The notes beneath the pieces are model-generated. The model was not told the origin of the DNA. It ran no database searches and saw only the letters and a program-made list of their open reading frames with translations. From assembly GCF_009498235.1 (NCBI RefSeq), contig NZ_CP044205.1:615716-679715 (forward strand): 64,000 nucleotides of DNA. Reading direction: 5' to 3'. The stretch is from Candidatus Methylospira mobilis (GTDB lineage: Bacteria > Pseudomonadota > Gammaproteobacteria > Methylococcales > Methylococcaceae). This document shows, piece by piece, positions 17,162 through 25,669 of this stretch; the first letter of the stretch is position 1, and each line of letters opens with the position of its first letter. Made by a program: the position numbers and the translations under genes.

Positions 17162-17662
17162 ATGAACGAACCGTTACCCCTCGATCCAGGCCGCTTTCAG
17201 CCGCTAACGCTGCTGCCGATGAATCCGGCGCGTGCGGCGTTGTTCGGCGCTAATCTGGCCGGCATCGACCCATGGCTGAGGCTGGGCTACAGTCCTGCCG
17301 GCCTGGCGCGCTATCTGTCCGCCAACGCTCAGGGACGGCAGGCGTTGGCAGTCCTGGATGGGGAAACTCCGGCAGCCTGTTTCAGCGTGCGTCCCGGCTG
17401 GCTGCGCGGCCCGCTGCTGGAATTACTGGCAGTGCTGCCTCAGCACCAAGGCAGGGGGCTGGGCAAGAAAATCATTAGGGGGCTTGCCGATGAATCCCGG
17501 TGTCAAGGGCAGGCTAATCTCTGGACTATCAGTTCCGAGTTCAATATATCGGCGCGGGGTTTTTATCATAGCCTGGGGTTCGAGGAGAACGGCGTGCTGC
17601 CCGATTTGGTCCGTTTGGGCGAAACGGAAATCCTGCTGAGGCTAAAACTGCAGGTCGTGTAA
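17162..17662 (+). CDS. GNAT-family N-acetyltransferase
   Basis: A 166-residue acetyl-CoA-dependent acetyltransferase. The acetyl-CoA loop is LPQHQGRGLGKKIIRGL (the Q/R-x-x-G-x-G/A motif at about residue 100), preceded by the LLELLAVLP strand, and ARGFYHSLGFEENG is motif B. The ATG at 17162 is preferred over an upstream TTG (17138) since GAG sits just before it. It follows the amidotransferase by 82 bases and may be cotranscribed, but its substrate is unknown. Confidence 0.85.
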   Translation: MNEPLPLDPGRFQPLTLLPMNPARAALFGANLAGIDPWLRLGYSPAGLARYLSANAQGRQALAVLDGETPAACFSVRPGWLRGPLLELLAVLPQHQGRGLGKKIIRGLADESRCQGQANLWTISSEFNISARGFYHSLGFEENGVLPDLVRLGETEILLRLKLQVV

Positions 17663-17876
17663 TATAGATCATTGAACAAGCAGAACCACCGCCCCCCAAT
17701 CATCTCCCAAAGGGCGATGGGATACCGCCTATTTGTTTTCTCGGTGGTCAGTATTGGGTGTCAACCGTGCGCCCAGCGTCCTTTTCCGGCTGGATCGAGC
17801 GCCGGAATATCGGATGTGTGCAGGCGCTTCGAACCATCTTCATGGCAGATGATGCAACAGATGCGCACGGCGCAGC

Positions 17877-19496
17877 TTATAACGCCAGCCGGAGCACCGC
17901 AGCCGGGCTTATCCTGGCGATGCGTCCCAGTATCAGTTTATTGGCGGGTTCGGACGCTTCGTCTTTGTTGCGCGCGCGATAACATAACGACAATACTTCA
18001 ATCGCAATCTCCGGGTCGCGATGCTCCAGTATTCCATCGTCCAGTTCGGAAAGCAGCGGGCCGAGCAGTGCCTGGATATCGAAGTCAGGAACCGTGTTGC
18101 GCAGCAGCTCATAGAGCTTGACGCGTCCGAGCAGCGCTAGTCTGGGCGTAAGCGCGCGTAACTGTTGCTCGAACAGCTCCATGCCGGCGATGAGCCTGCC
18201 CTCGGCCTGGGCTGTCTTGACTTCGATCAGCAGACCGTTGATTTGCGCGTCGGCGCTATTGCCGCCTGTTTCGCCGCCTCCCAGCGTTTTAAGCCAGCTT
18301 TGCGTGTCGCTGTCGGCGAAGGGTTTGCCGCTGGAAAAGCACAGATCGGCCAGTCCGGGTAAACGTTTCAATAAGGCGCCGGTCTCGTTGCATACCGCTG
18401 TATGCGCCGCCTTGAATTCGCCGCCGAGCTGTTCCAGGGCCTGTGCGCTCATGCGTTGCAGGTCGAGCCAGAATAAGTTATCCCTCATTCTGGCTTCCGC
18501 GAAACTCAGCATGGCTTTTGCCTGTTTATTCTGTGCTATGACCTCCAACACCTGCATGGCACTGTTGTCGGGTTCGGGAATGGCGGTTTTTCCGGCGGTA
18601 TTGGGCGGAAGCGCGGTAATCGCGGACCAGCTGGCGATGCGGGATAAACGATAGGCCTTTTCGTCCGCTGAGTTTTGCTGCATCAGCCAGTCGGCAATAC
18701 CCTGGATGCTTTCCAGGGCGAGCTGTAATTGATGCGATACTGCATCGCTGCTTCCGAATGTGGTAACCGGTGTGATAGCCGCTACATTCAGTGCGGGTTG
18801 CGGTGTTGCTGAAGCGGGTGGCGGCGCGCTGCCCGCAACATTTGCCGTCTGCGCATTTACCTGCTCGGCGGTTGCCGCCGGCGACGGCGCATTACTATCG
18901 TTTTCAGCCGGAACGATCCCTTGTGCAGGCGCTGGTTCCGGTTCAGGCGTAACGGGAAAGGAACCGAACAGTGTCCGCAACTGATACAGCGACGGAGGCG
19001 AGTCGTCTTTTTGTCCAAGAATGTCGTCGAGACTGTCCAGCGCTGAAATCAGCGTGGTGCCGGCAAATGCGCTGATTTCCGGGAGCGGGTTGCTGTTGTC
19101 TATCGACTTCAGGATTTCATCCTGCAGCCATTCGATCGCGTTTCTGCGCGCGCGTATTCGTTGCGGCGGCGGAAACAGCGTGTCCCAATAAGAATTGGTG
19201 AGCGTCGCCAGACTTTGCAGACCGATCGCCAATCCGTCGAACCCCCTGGTTTTATACAAGCCCATGCATAAATAGCATAAGGTTAAAATATCCTTGCCTT
19301 TGGTGCCGACCAGTTCCAGCGCATAGCCGGTGACTTTTTCCCAGTCCGGCAGACCGTAAGTCGTGGGACTGGATTGTTTGTCGATTTCCGCTTGCATGGC
19401 GTCGAACAGCGGGTCCTGGCGACTGTCTTTTCCTGCCGGGGCTGCTTCCGTTATTGGCGCACAAATTTTTTCACTGAGTTCGTTCAGTTCTGTCAC
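17877..19496 (-). CDS. tssA: type VI secretion protein TssA (orphan)
   Basis: A 539-residue TssA/ImpA-family protein, a cap component that guides assembly of the type VI secretion sheath and tube. The N-terminal ImpA_N domain spans about residues 5-140 (TYGLPDWEKVTGYALELV, TNSYWDTLFPPP, RRNAIEWLQDEI). A Pro/Ala-rich linker runs about 185-240, and the C-terminal part is VasJ-like, ending EPANKLILGRIARISPAAVLRLAL. No other T6SS gene lies within this window: both neighbours are housekeeping or unrelated (acetyltransferase, tilS). It may serve a T6SS encoded elsewhere or be a leftover. Confidence 0.88.
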   Translation of the reverse strand: MTELNELSEKICAPITEAAPAGKDSRQDPLFDAMQAEIDKQSSPTTYGLPDWEKVTGYALELVGTKGKDILTLCYLCMGLYKTRGFDGLAIGLQSLATLTNSYWDTLFPPPQRIRARRNAIEWLQDEILKSIDNSNPLPEISAFAGTTLISALDSLDDILGQKDDSPPSLYQLRTLFGSFPVTPEPEPAPAQGIVPAENDSNAPSPAATAEQVNAQTANVAGSAPPPASATPQPALNVAAITPVTTFGSSDAVSHQLQLALESIQGIADWLMQQNSADEKAYRLSRIASWSAITALPPNTAGKTAIPEPDNSAMQVLEVIAQNKQAKAMLSFAEARMRDNLFWLDLQRMSAQALEQLGGEFKAAHTAVCNETGALLKRLPGLADLCFSSGKPFADSDTQSWLKTLGGGETGGNSADAQINGLLIEVKTAQAEGRLIAGMELFEQQLRALTPRLALLGRVKLYELLRNTVPDFDIQALLGPLLSELDDGILEHRDPEIAIEVLSLCYRARNKDEASEPANKLILGRIARISPAAVLRLAL

Positions 19497-19574
19497 GTTG
19501 CGTTCCTCTTTAATCTACGTATAGCTTATATCCAGGCGGCTCTGCCGGTAACAAAGGTCTGGGAAAATGAAATG

Positions 19575-20984
19575 CTACACTTTGTCATAGGGTAACCACC
19601 TTATCATGACAAAGCTGCTATCGGTTGTTCTTCCTTGATCGAAAGCTTCGGTTACGCCTATTCCCGGTACAACCGCCAATTGTCCGTCAATATGGATCAG
19701 CGGTATGCGTTCGCGCAGCCAGGGTGCAATTCCGGCTTCCTGGAATAGGTTTTTCAGCGTATGGCGGCCTCCGCGCCCGCGCAAGGAGCAGCGTTCGCCG
19801 CCGCGCCGATAACTGACGGTAATGCTTCCGGAGCGCCAGACGTCGGCGCGGATAAAATGGTAATCGTGCCAGGGCGTTGCCGTTGAAACGAGTTGCAGGT
19901 TAATGCCTGCCATCAACACGCCGTTATCGGCCAGTTCTATTAAACCTGTACCGTTCCAGTAATAAGTGGCGCTGTGATCCAACGGCGGCAATTGCGGTAA
20001 TAACAGCAGTTTGTCGCGGTAGCGCCGAATTTCCACGCTGGACCACGGTACCCGAGGGTTTTTGTCCGGCGCCGCCGCCAGTACTTCATTGATGATGCGG
20101 TCCAGTACCGCCGTCGAAGGCATGCGTTGACCTTGTAGTTCAATCCAGTGGCGTAAAACGAGTTTTTGTTCTTCGGTTTTTTTGCGGTTCAGGCGGGAAA
20201 CGCATAGCTGGGCGTTATCGGCATCCAGGCATGTTGCGTACAGATCGTGCGCGGTATGCCGTATGAGCTGTTGCGCTTCTGCGCAATGCCTGGCGCTGCG
20301 GCTAAGCGCTTTGCTCGCGCTCGGCCAGCGTGTCCGGATTAACGGCATGAGCCGCTGCCGCAAAAAATTGCGATCATATGCTGTGTCGGCGTTGCTGGGG
20401 TCTTCTACCCAGCCGAGACCGGCGCTTTTTGCATAGCGTTCCAGTTCCGCTCGCGTATGTTCCAGTAGCGGTCTGGCGATATGACCCGGTCCCAGGCTTG
20501 CATAGTCGGGCATGGCGGCCAGACCGGGTAAACCGCTGCCGCGCAGCAGTTGCAGCAACAGGGTTTCGGCCTGATCGTCCTGATGCTGGGCGGTGAGCAC
20601 CACCGTGCCGGTTTGCATCCGCCGGATAATGGCGTCATAACGCGCGCTCCTGGCCGCTTCCTCAGGGCTTTGGCCGCATTCAGGGCGGGCATCGACATGA
20701 AGCAGCGTGAAGGAAATATTTAAAGCTCGGCAGTTATTTGCACAATGCTTCGCCCAAAGCCCGGCGTCGGGATGCAGGCCGTGGTGTATATGCACGGCGC
20801 TTATCGTTGCCGGTAGTCTGGTTCTCAAGCGGGCGCAGAGGTGCAGCAGAACATGCGAATCCATACCCCCGCTGTAAGCGACGATAATATCGGCGGGTGC
20901 CGGCAGGCTTTGCAGTCTGTGCAGCAGCGTAGCGCTCAGCTTTTGTTCTATATCGTCGGGCGCTTGAGCTATGTCCTGATTCAT
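19575..20984 (-). CDS. tilS: tRNA(Ile)-lysidine synthase
   Basis: A 469-residue enzyme that converts the wobble cytidine of tRNA-Ile(CAU) to lysidine, changing its decoding from AUG to AUA; it is essential. The N-type ATP pyrophosphatase loop is IVAYSGGMDSHVLLHL (residues 34-49). The TilS substrate-binding domain follows (about 250-330), and the C-terminal domain contains RRGGERCSLRGRGGRHTLKNLFQEAGIAPWLR. It lies just downstream of accA (63-base gap), the order common in gammaproteobacteria. Confidence 0.95.
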   Translation of the reverse strand: MNQDIAQAPDDIEQKLSATLLHRLQSLPAPADIIVAYSGGMDSHVLLHLCARLRTRLPATISAVHIHHGLHPDAGLWAKHCANNCRALNISFTLLHVDARPECGQSPEEAARSARYDAIIRRMQTGTVVLTAQHQDDQAETLLLQLLRGSGLPGLAAMPDYASLGPGHIARPLLEHTRAELERYAKSAGLGWVEDPSNADTAYDRNFLRQRLMPLIRTRWPSASKALSRSARHCAEAQQLIRHTAHDLYATCLDADNAQLCVSRLNRKKTEEQKLVLRHWIELQGQRMPSTAVLDRIINEVLAAAPDKNPRVPWSSVEIRRYRDKLLLLPQLPPLDHSATYYWNGTGLIELADNGVLMAGINLQLVSTATPWHDYHFIRADVWRSGSITVSYRRGGERCSLRGRGGRHTLKNLFQEAGIAPWLRERIPLIHIDGQLAVVPGIGVTEAFDQGRTTDSSFVMIRWLPYDKV

Positions 20985-21047
20985 TGCGCTTGAAAAGCCC
21001 TGCTTTTTAAGAGCGCGGCGCGAGCAGGCCCTGGTTCCTTGGGTCTA

Positions 21048-22034
21048 TCAGCCCGGAGTAAAGCTGAAGGCAGGAGCGGGCTCGTCATAAACGCCGTAAC
21101 TCATCAGACGCTTGTAACGCTTGTTCAGCAATGTTTCCGTTTCCTGTCCCATCAGGTCGATCAGATGGCCCAGCAGTAGGGTTTTAAGATTGGCGGCGGT
21201 TTTTATCGGGTCGCGATGGGCGCCGCCCAGCGGTTCGGGAACGATTTCGTCTATCAGGTCGAGATCGTAGAGACGCTTCGACGTGATTCCCATTGCCTCG
21301 GCGGCAAGTTCGGCTTTATCGGCGCTTTTCCATAAAATGGAAGCGCAGCCTTCCGGAGAGATGACCGAATAGGTGCTGTACTGCAGCATCAACAGCCTGT
21401 CGCCTACGCCTATGGCCAGCGCGCCGCCGGAGCCGCCCTCGCCGATGACGGTGCAGATAATAGGAATGCGCAGCTTGGACATTTCGAACAGGTTGCGGGC
21501 TATCGCCTCACTTTGTCCGCGTTCTTCCGCTCCTATGCCGGGATAAGCGCCCGGCGTATCGATGAAACATATCACAGGCACTTGAAAACGTTCGGCCAGA
21601 CGCATCAGGCGTAAGGCTTTGCGATATCCTTCCGGCCTCGGCATGCCGAAGTTGCGATGTATTTTTTCCTTTGTGTCTCGTCCTTTTTGTTGGCCAATGA
21701 CCATCACCGGATAACCTTCCAGACGCGCCAGACCGCAGACCAGAGCGGGATCGTCAGCAAAGGAACGGTCTCCATGCAACTCCTGAAACTCGTCGAAGAT
21801 CATCGCGATGTAGTCCAGCGTATAGGGACGCTGCGGATGGCGGGACAATTGCGATATCTGCCAGGCAGTCAGTTTGGTGAAGATGGATTCCGTGAGTTTC
21901 TGACTTTTTTCCTCCAGTCGCACTATCTCTTCCGAGATGCTGATACTGTCGTCTACGTCTATGCTCCGTAGCTCCTCGATCTTGGCTTCGAGTTCGGCGA
22001 TTGATTGTTCGAAATCCAGAAATTTAAGGTTCAT
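21048..22034 (-). CDS. accA: acetyl-CoA carboxylase carboxyltransferase subunit alpha
   Basis: A 328-residue subunit that, with AccD, moves the carboxyl group from biotin to acetyl-CoA in the first step of fatty-acid synthesis. Typical segments are [19 protein letters not shown] at the N-terminus, [40 protein letters not shown], and [20 protein letters not shown] (crotonase-like oxyanion region). Length is close to the E. coli protein (319). It is the first gene of an accA-tilS pair. Confidence 0.97.
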   Translation of the reverse strand: MNLKFLDFEQSIAELEAKIEELRSIDVDDSISISEEIVRLEEKSQKLTESIFTKLTAWQISQLSRHPQRPYTLDYIAMIFDEFQELHGDRSFADDPALVCGLARLEGYPVMVIGQQKGRDTKEKIHRNFGMPRPEGYRKALRLMRLAERFQVPVICFIDTPGAYPGIGAEERGQSEAIARNLFEMSKLRIPIICTVIGEGGSGGALAIGVGDRLLMLQYSTYSVISPEGCASILWKSADKAELAAEAMGITSKRLYDLDLIDEIVPEPLGGAHRDPIKTAANLKTLLLGHLIDLMGQETETLLNKRYKRLMSYGVYDEPAPAFSFTPG

Positions 22035-22077
22035 GCGCTCGACTTTATTGATTTTAGGTGTTTCCTCGAAGGTAAGT

Positions 22078-22797
22078 CTATTTTAACACTTCATGAAGGA
22101 AATTCAGCAGACTTGTCCACGATCGGCGATCGGCGGCTGGATTGTAGACCGTTCCGAAGCCGGGATCGTTGGCCAGCGGGTTGGTGAAAGCGTGTACGGT
22201 ATTGCTGTAGACATGGGTCTGCCAGTCGGCGCCTGCGGCAGTCAGCTCTTTTTGCAGCGCGGTTACATGCTCCGGCGGGGCCAGAGGATCGTTGTGACCG
22301 TGAAGCGCCAGTATGCGCGCTGAAATCGGGTGTGGCGGAATATTTTCCGGCGCAGTTAATAAGCCGTGGAAGCTGGCTACGCCTTGTATGTCTATTCCGG
22401 TGCGCGCCAGATCCAATACGCACAGGCCGCCAAAACAGAAACCGATGGCCGCGATTTTGTTCGCGTCCACCTCCTCCAGCGAGCGCAGCGCATGCAGGGC
22501 GCTGAGGATGCGCCCCTGCAGCAGGGTTCTGTCCTGCATGAACGGTTTCATCAATAGCTCGTTTTCCTGCGGATTGCTTCCGGTTTTTCCTGCGCCGTAC
22601 ATGTCGAGGGCGAAGGCGGCATGGCCGGCTTCAGCCAGGGCTATTGCCTTTCGGCAGACAAATTCGTCGCGCCCGACCCAACTGTGGGAAATAAGCACGC
22701 CGGGTTGCGGTGTTGCTTTGCTGTCATCCCAGGCGAAAAAGCCCTGTAGCGTGACATTGTCGTGATGATATTCGACGAGTCGGGTGCGGATGGTCAT
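22078..22797 (-). CDS. dienelactone hydrolase family protein
   Basis: A 239-residue alpha/beta hydrolase. The nucleophile is a cysteine in [14 protein letters not shown] (near residue 120), which marks the dienelactone hydrolase family. The acid is in [12 protein letters not shown] and the histidine in [13 protein letters not shown]. The family hydrolyses dienelactone in chlorocatechol breakdown, but many members have general esterase roles, and no catechol gene is near. The gene precedes accA on the same strand (43-base gap), so it may lead that transcript. Confidence 0.88.
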   Translation of the reverse strand: MTIRTRLVEYHHDNVTLQGFFAWDDSKATPQPGVLISHSWVGRDEFVCRKAIALAEAGHAAFALDMYGAGKTGSNPQENELLMKPFMQDRTLLQGRILSALHALRSLEEVDANKIAAIGFCFGGLCVLDLARTGIDIQGVASFHGLLTAPENIPPHPISARILALHGHNDPLAPPEHVTALQKELTAAGADWQTHVYSNTVHAFTNPLANDPGFGTVYNPAADRRSWTSLLNFLHEVLK

Positions 22798-23068
22798 GAT
22801 TTCTCCCGGTCAGTTTGATTAAGTGTGTGCTTATATGGCGCTTTGCCGGATAGGTTAATCGATTTTGCTCGGCGCCGGTTATATGGTCTTTGCTGTCGCA
22901 TATACGAAGCATTTGTTATTCCAATGTGGGTACCCCCGGTTGAAAGCCACCATTATCCCGTTTAATAGCGGCTGACTATTTATTTAAATATCATGTGTAT
23001 GAGCAAAATACATGTAGTGGCCTGGAAGTTGCCATAAGTTGATCGTCATCAACAACCGTGAAAAAATT

Positions 23069-23536
23069 ATGAGAAAGCAAATGCTGGTTCTTTTTTCTCT
23101 TGCAATGCTGTCTGTCCATGGGTATGCGGATGAGCGCGCCATGGGCGTAGCCGAAAACGCGGCAGGACTATGGAATAAAGCGCTCAAAGCAGGAAGTATC
23201 GACGATATTCTGACCTTGTATGCCGATAATGCCATGATTATTCAGCCGGATGGATCTTTTTCCAAGGAGCGCAATGAGATTCGTGCGTTTTGGCAAAATA
23301 TAATGGATAAAAAAAGCGGAGTGATGGCGATTGACGTCATTGAGGCCCGAGACGATCAGGACGGCACGATAGTAACGACCGCTCATCTTTCCGATAGCAA
23401 GACCATGTCGGCATCGCCAGGCATGATGAAGTACAGCTACGACGGCATCGTTTATAGCGTACTGAAACGGCAGCCCGACGGTTCCTGGAAAGCACAGGTG
23501 CAGCAGTGGCGAGATACGCACGCGCATGTCGGATGA
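23069..23536 (+). CDS. secreted SnoaL/NTF2-like protein (DUF4440 type)
   Basis: A 155-residue exported protein. The signal peptide (about residues 1-21) ends at HGYADE. The mature part has the cone-shaped NTF2-like pattern: a first helix with LWNKALKAGSIDDILTLYADNAMII, then QPDGSFSKERNEIRAFWQNI, and C-terminal strands with VYSVLKRQPDGSWKAQVQQWRDTH. Related proteins are annotated as SgcJ/EcaC or DUF4440. Active-site residues for a specific reaction are not evident. Start ATG 23069 gives a proper signal peptide; a TTG 30 bases upstream is in frame. It stands alone. Confidence 0.75.
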   Translation: MRKQMLVLFSLAMLSVHGYADERAMGVAENAAGLWNKALKAGSIDDILTLYADNAMIIQPDGSFSKERNEIRAFWQNIMDKKSGVMAIDVIEARDDQDGTIVTTAHLSDSKTMSASPGMMKYSYDGIVYSVLKRQPDGSWKAQVQQWRDTHAHVG

Positions 23537-23824
23537 CATATGATATAACTCTGTCTTGCTGGTGAGGGTCGATGGGTGTCCGTCCGGAATATAAAAGTAG
23601 CCGGTAACTGTACAGTTTCGAACATTTAATTCGGGACCGAGGCAGCGGGCTGAGGCAGAGGCCGGTACACTGTGGAAGCGCGCCGGTTATATTAAGCGCG
23701 CTGCAAGCCCGTGTTCCCTTCGCTTTCGCTCAGGACAGGTCTTGACCCTCTCTCAGCGGCTATTTTTCAGGTATGCTGAATAGTTACTTTCTCTGGATAC
23801 GATAAACTCGTAGCTACTCAGCGC

Positions 23825-23917
23825 ATGCTGCAGGCCTGCTTTGATCGTGTTGCAAAAGAGACAGTTGAACAGTTGCCGAATTTCAAAAGCCGCTTTTACC
23901 GGAGGTGTGTACGGTGA
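23825..23917 (+). CDS. possible short upstream reading frame coupled to the hybrid kinase
   Basis: A 30-codon frame beginning ATG at 23825 (MLQACFDRVAKETVEQL) whose TGA overlaps the GTG start of the next gene as GTGA, the overlap typical of translational coupling. The GGAGG used by the downstream gene lies inside it. It may be a leader peptide or the end of a lost gene. No homologue is recognised. Confidence 0.25.
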   Translation: MLQACFDRVAKETVEQLPNFKSRFYRRCVR

Positions 23918-25488
23918 ATAACTTTGTCGATGCCATCAGGGAGACTACCTTTCTTGTTGTTGACGACGTGAGCGCGATGCGCGGGGCGACCCGCTCCGCG
24001 TTGCGGCACATCGGTGCGGATCATGTTCTGACGGCTCCCAACGGCGCGGAAGCTTTGAAGTTATTGAAGAGTCAGCCAATCAATATCGTGTTGTCCGATT
24101 GGAATATGCCGGTGATGAGCGGTATCGAACTGTTGGCGGAAATTCGTTCGGACCCGGATCTTTATCCAATACCGTTTATCATGACCACGGCAGAGGGCTA
24201 TCGCGATCGCATACAGCGCGCGATCGATGCCGGCGTTTCCGAAATTCTAATCACCCCGTATACCATGGAGTTACTGTCCGAACGGATTCGGCGCGCGTTG
24301 CGCTGGGTTCCTGCGCTCATTAATAAAGCACCGGCAGCGAACAGCGTGGCGGTCACAGCGGCAGCCGGGAGTGCGAGTGGCGAGCGCTCCACTATCCTGA
24401 TCGTCGACGACACGCCGGATAATCTCTATCTGTTGTCGGAGTTGCTAAAGGATGAGTATCGTGTTCGTGTCGCTCCGGACGGAGCGAAGGCCCTTAAAAT
24501 ATGCCATTCTGATAATCCGCCCGATCTGGTGCTGCTCGATATCATGATGCCGGACATGGATGGTTTTGAAGTGGCGAAGCGCATGCGCGAGCATCCGAGC
24601 TCCGAGACGATACCGGTGATTTTCGTCTCGTCAATGAGCAGTGACGCCGCTCGGGCAAAAGGGTTGGAGCTGGGCGCCATCGACTTTATAAGAAAGCCCA
24701 TCGAGCCTGATGTTTTGAAGCCGCGTGTGCGCAATTTCATGCGCTATGTGATGCTGCGCAGGCAATTGCAGGCCGATTACGATTTGATGCTGGAGACTGC
24801 CCGCTTACAGGAAGATGTCAAACAGATCACCCGGCACGATATGAAAGGGCCTTTGGCGGGCATTATCGGTTTGGTTCAATCTCTGGCCGCAGACAAGGCC
24901 ATGAGCGGCGAACATAAGGAGCAGTTGGGCGTTGTCGAAGAAACGGTATTGGGATTATTGAACATGATCAACCTGTCCACGGAGCTGTTCAAAATTGAGA
25001 GAGAAAGTTTCCGGCTCGATCCAAAACCGGTCAATATAGATGACATTTTGCGCAGGCTAGTCCCCATGTACAGAGCCGCTTTTGCAGTGAAGCGGCTTTC
25101 TTTGCGCGTGAGCAGCAATATCGCTCGGAGCGCCGCCATGCCGCAAGCCAGAGGCGACGCCATGCTTTGCTATTCCATGTTTCAGAACCTGATCAAGAAT
25201 GCTTGTGAGGCCGCGCCGGTCGACAGTGTGATAGATATAAAGCTGTACATGCAGGTGCAGGGACCATTGCGCGTTGTAATCGAAAACAAAGGCACGGTAC
25301 CGGCAGCCATACGTGAGCATTTCTTTGATAAGTTTGTAACTTACGGAAAAGAGAATGGGAGCGGTTTGGGTACTTATTCTGCGAGGTTGTTGGCCAGGGC
25401 TCAGGAGGGCAATGTTGATCTGTTCGTTTCCGACGACGACAATATATCCAGGTTGACGGTTACCTTGCCTGTCATGAGTAAATCCTGA
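23914..25488 (+). CDS. REC-REC-histidine kinase hybrid
   Basis: A 524-residue cytoplasmic signalling protein. Domain 1 (about 10-125) is a receiver with the phospho-acceptor in LSDWNMPVMSG, but the conserved Lys near its end is replaced (EILITPYT where a KP pair is expected), so its switching may be impaired. Domain 2 (about 165-285) is a full receiver (IVDDTPDN, LLDIMMPDMDG, DFIRKP). Then comes a dimerisation helix with the acceptor His in ITRHDMKGPL, and an HATPase domain (NLIKNACEAAP, GSGLGTYSARLLA). GTG 23914 is chosen since GGAGG lies 8 bases upstream. No membrane segment or separate sensor domain. It precedes the kinase-AAA gene. Confidence 0.85.
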   Translation: MNNFVDAIRETTFLVVDDVSAMRGATRSALRHIGADHVLTAPNGAEALKLLKSQPINIVLSDWNMPVMSGIELLAEIRSDPDLYPIPFIMTTAEGYRDRIQRAIDAGVSEILITPYTMELLSERIRRALRWVPALINKAPAANSVAVTAAAGSASGERSTILIVDDTPDNLYLLSELLKDEYRVRVAPDGAKALKICHSDNPPDLVLLDIMMPDMDGFEVAKRMREHPSSETIPVIFVSSMSSDAARAKGLELGAIDFIRKPIEPDVLKPRVRNFMRYVMLRRQLQADYDLMLETARLQEDVKQITRHDMKGPLAGIIGLVQSLAADKAMSGEHKEQLGVVEETVLGLLNMINLSTELFKIERESFRLDPKPVNIDDILRRLVPMYRAAFAVKRLSLRVSSNIARSAAMPQARGDAMLCYSMFQNLIKNACEAAPVDSVIDIKLYMQVQGPLRVVIENKGTVPAAIREHFFDKFVTYGKENGSGLGTYSARLLARAQEGNVDLFVSDDDNISRLTVTLPVMSKS

Positions 25489-25669
25489 CGCCGTAGTTCA
25501 ACGCATCGGGCCGGCCGCTTGCATGCCGACGCGGCACTTCGCGCGATGATTCCGATGCGCGGCCCGCATGGCGCTTGCGTAACGCGCGGCATGCGCGACT
25601 CTGTTGCCAAGCTTACGCCGAAGCCACGCCCCGGGCTACATTAGAAAGGATACAGTAAGGAAAAGCCGT

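Noticed and set aside
17877..19496. A type VI secretion island
   Set aside because: Only tssA is present; neighbours are unrelated.
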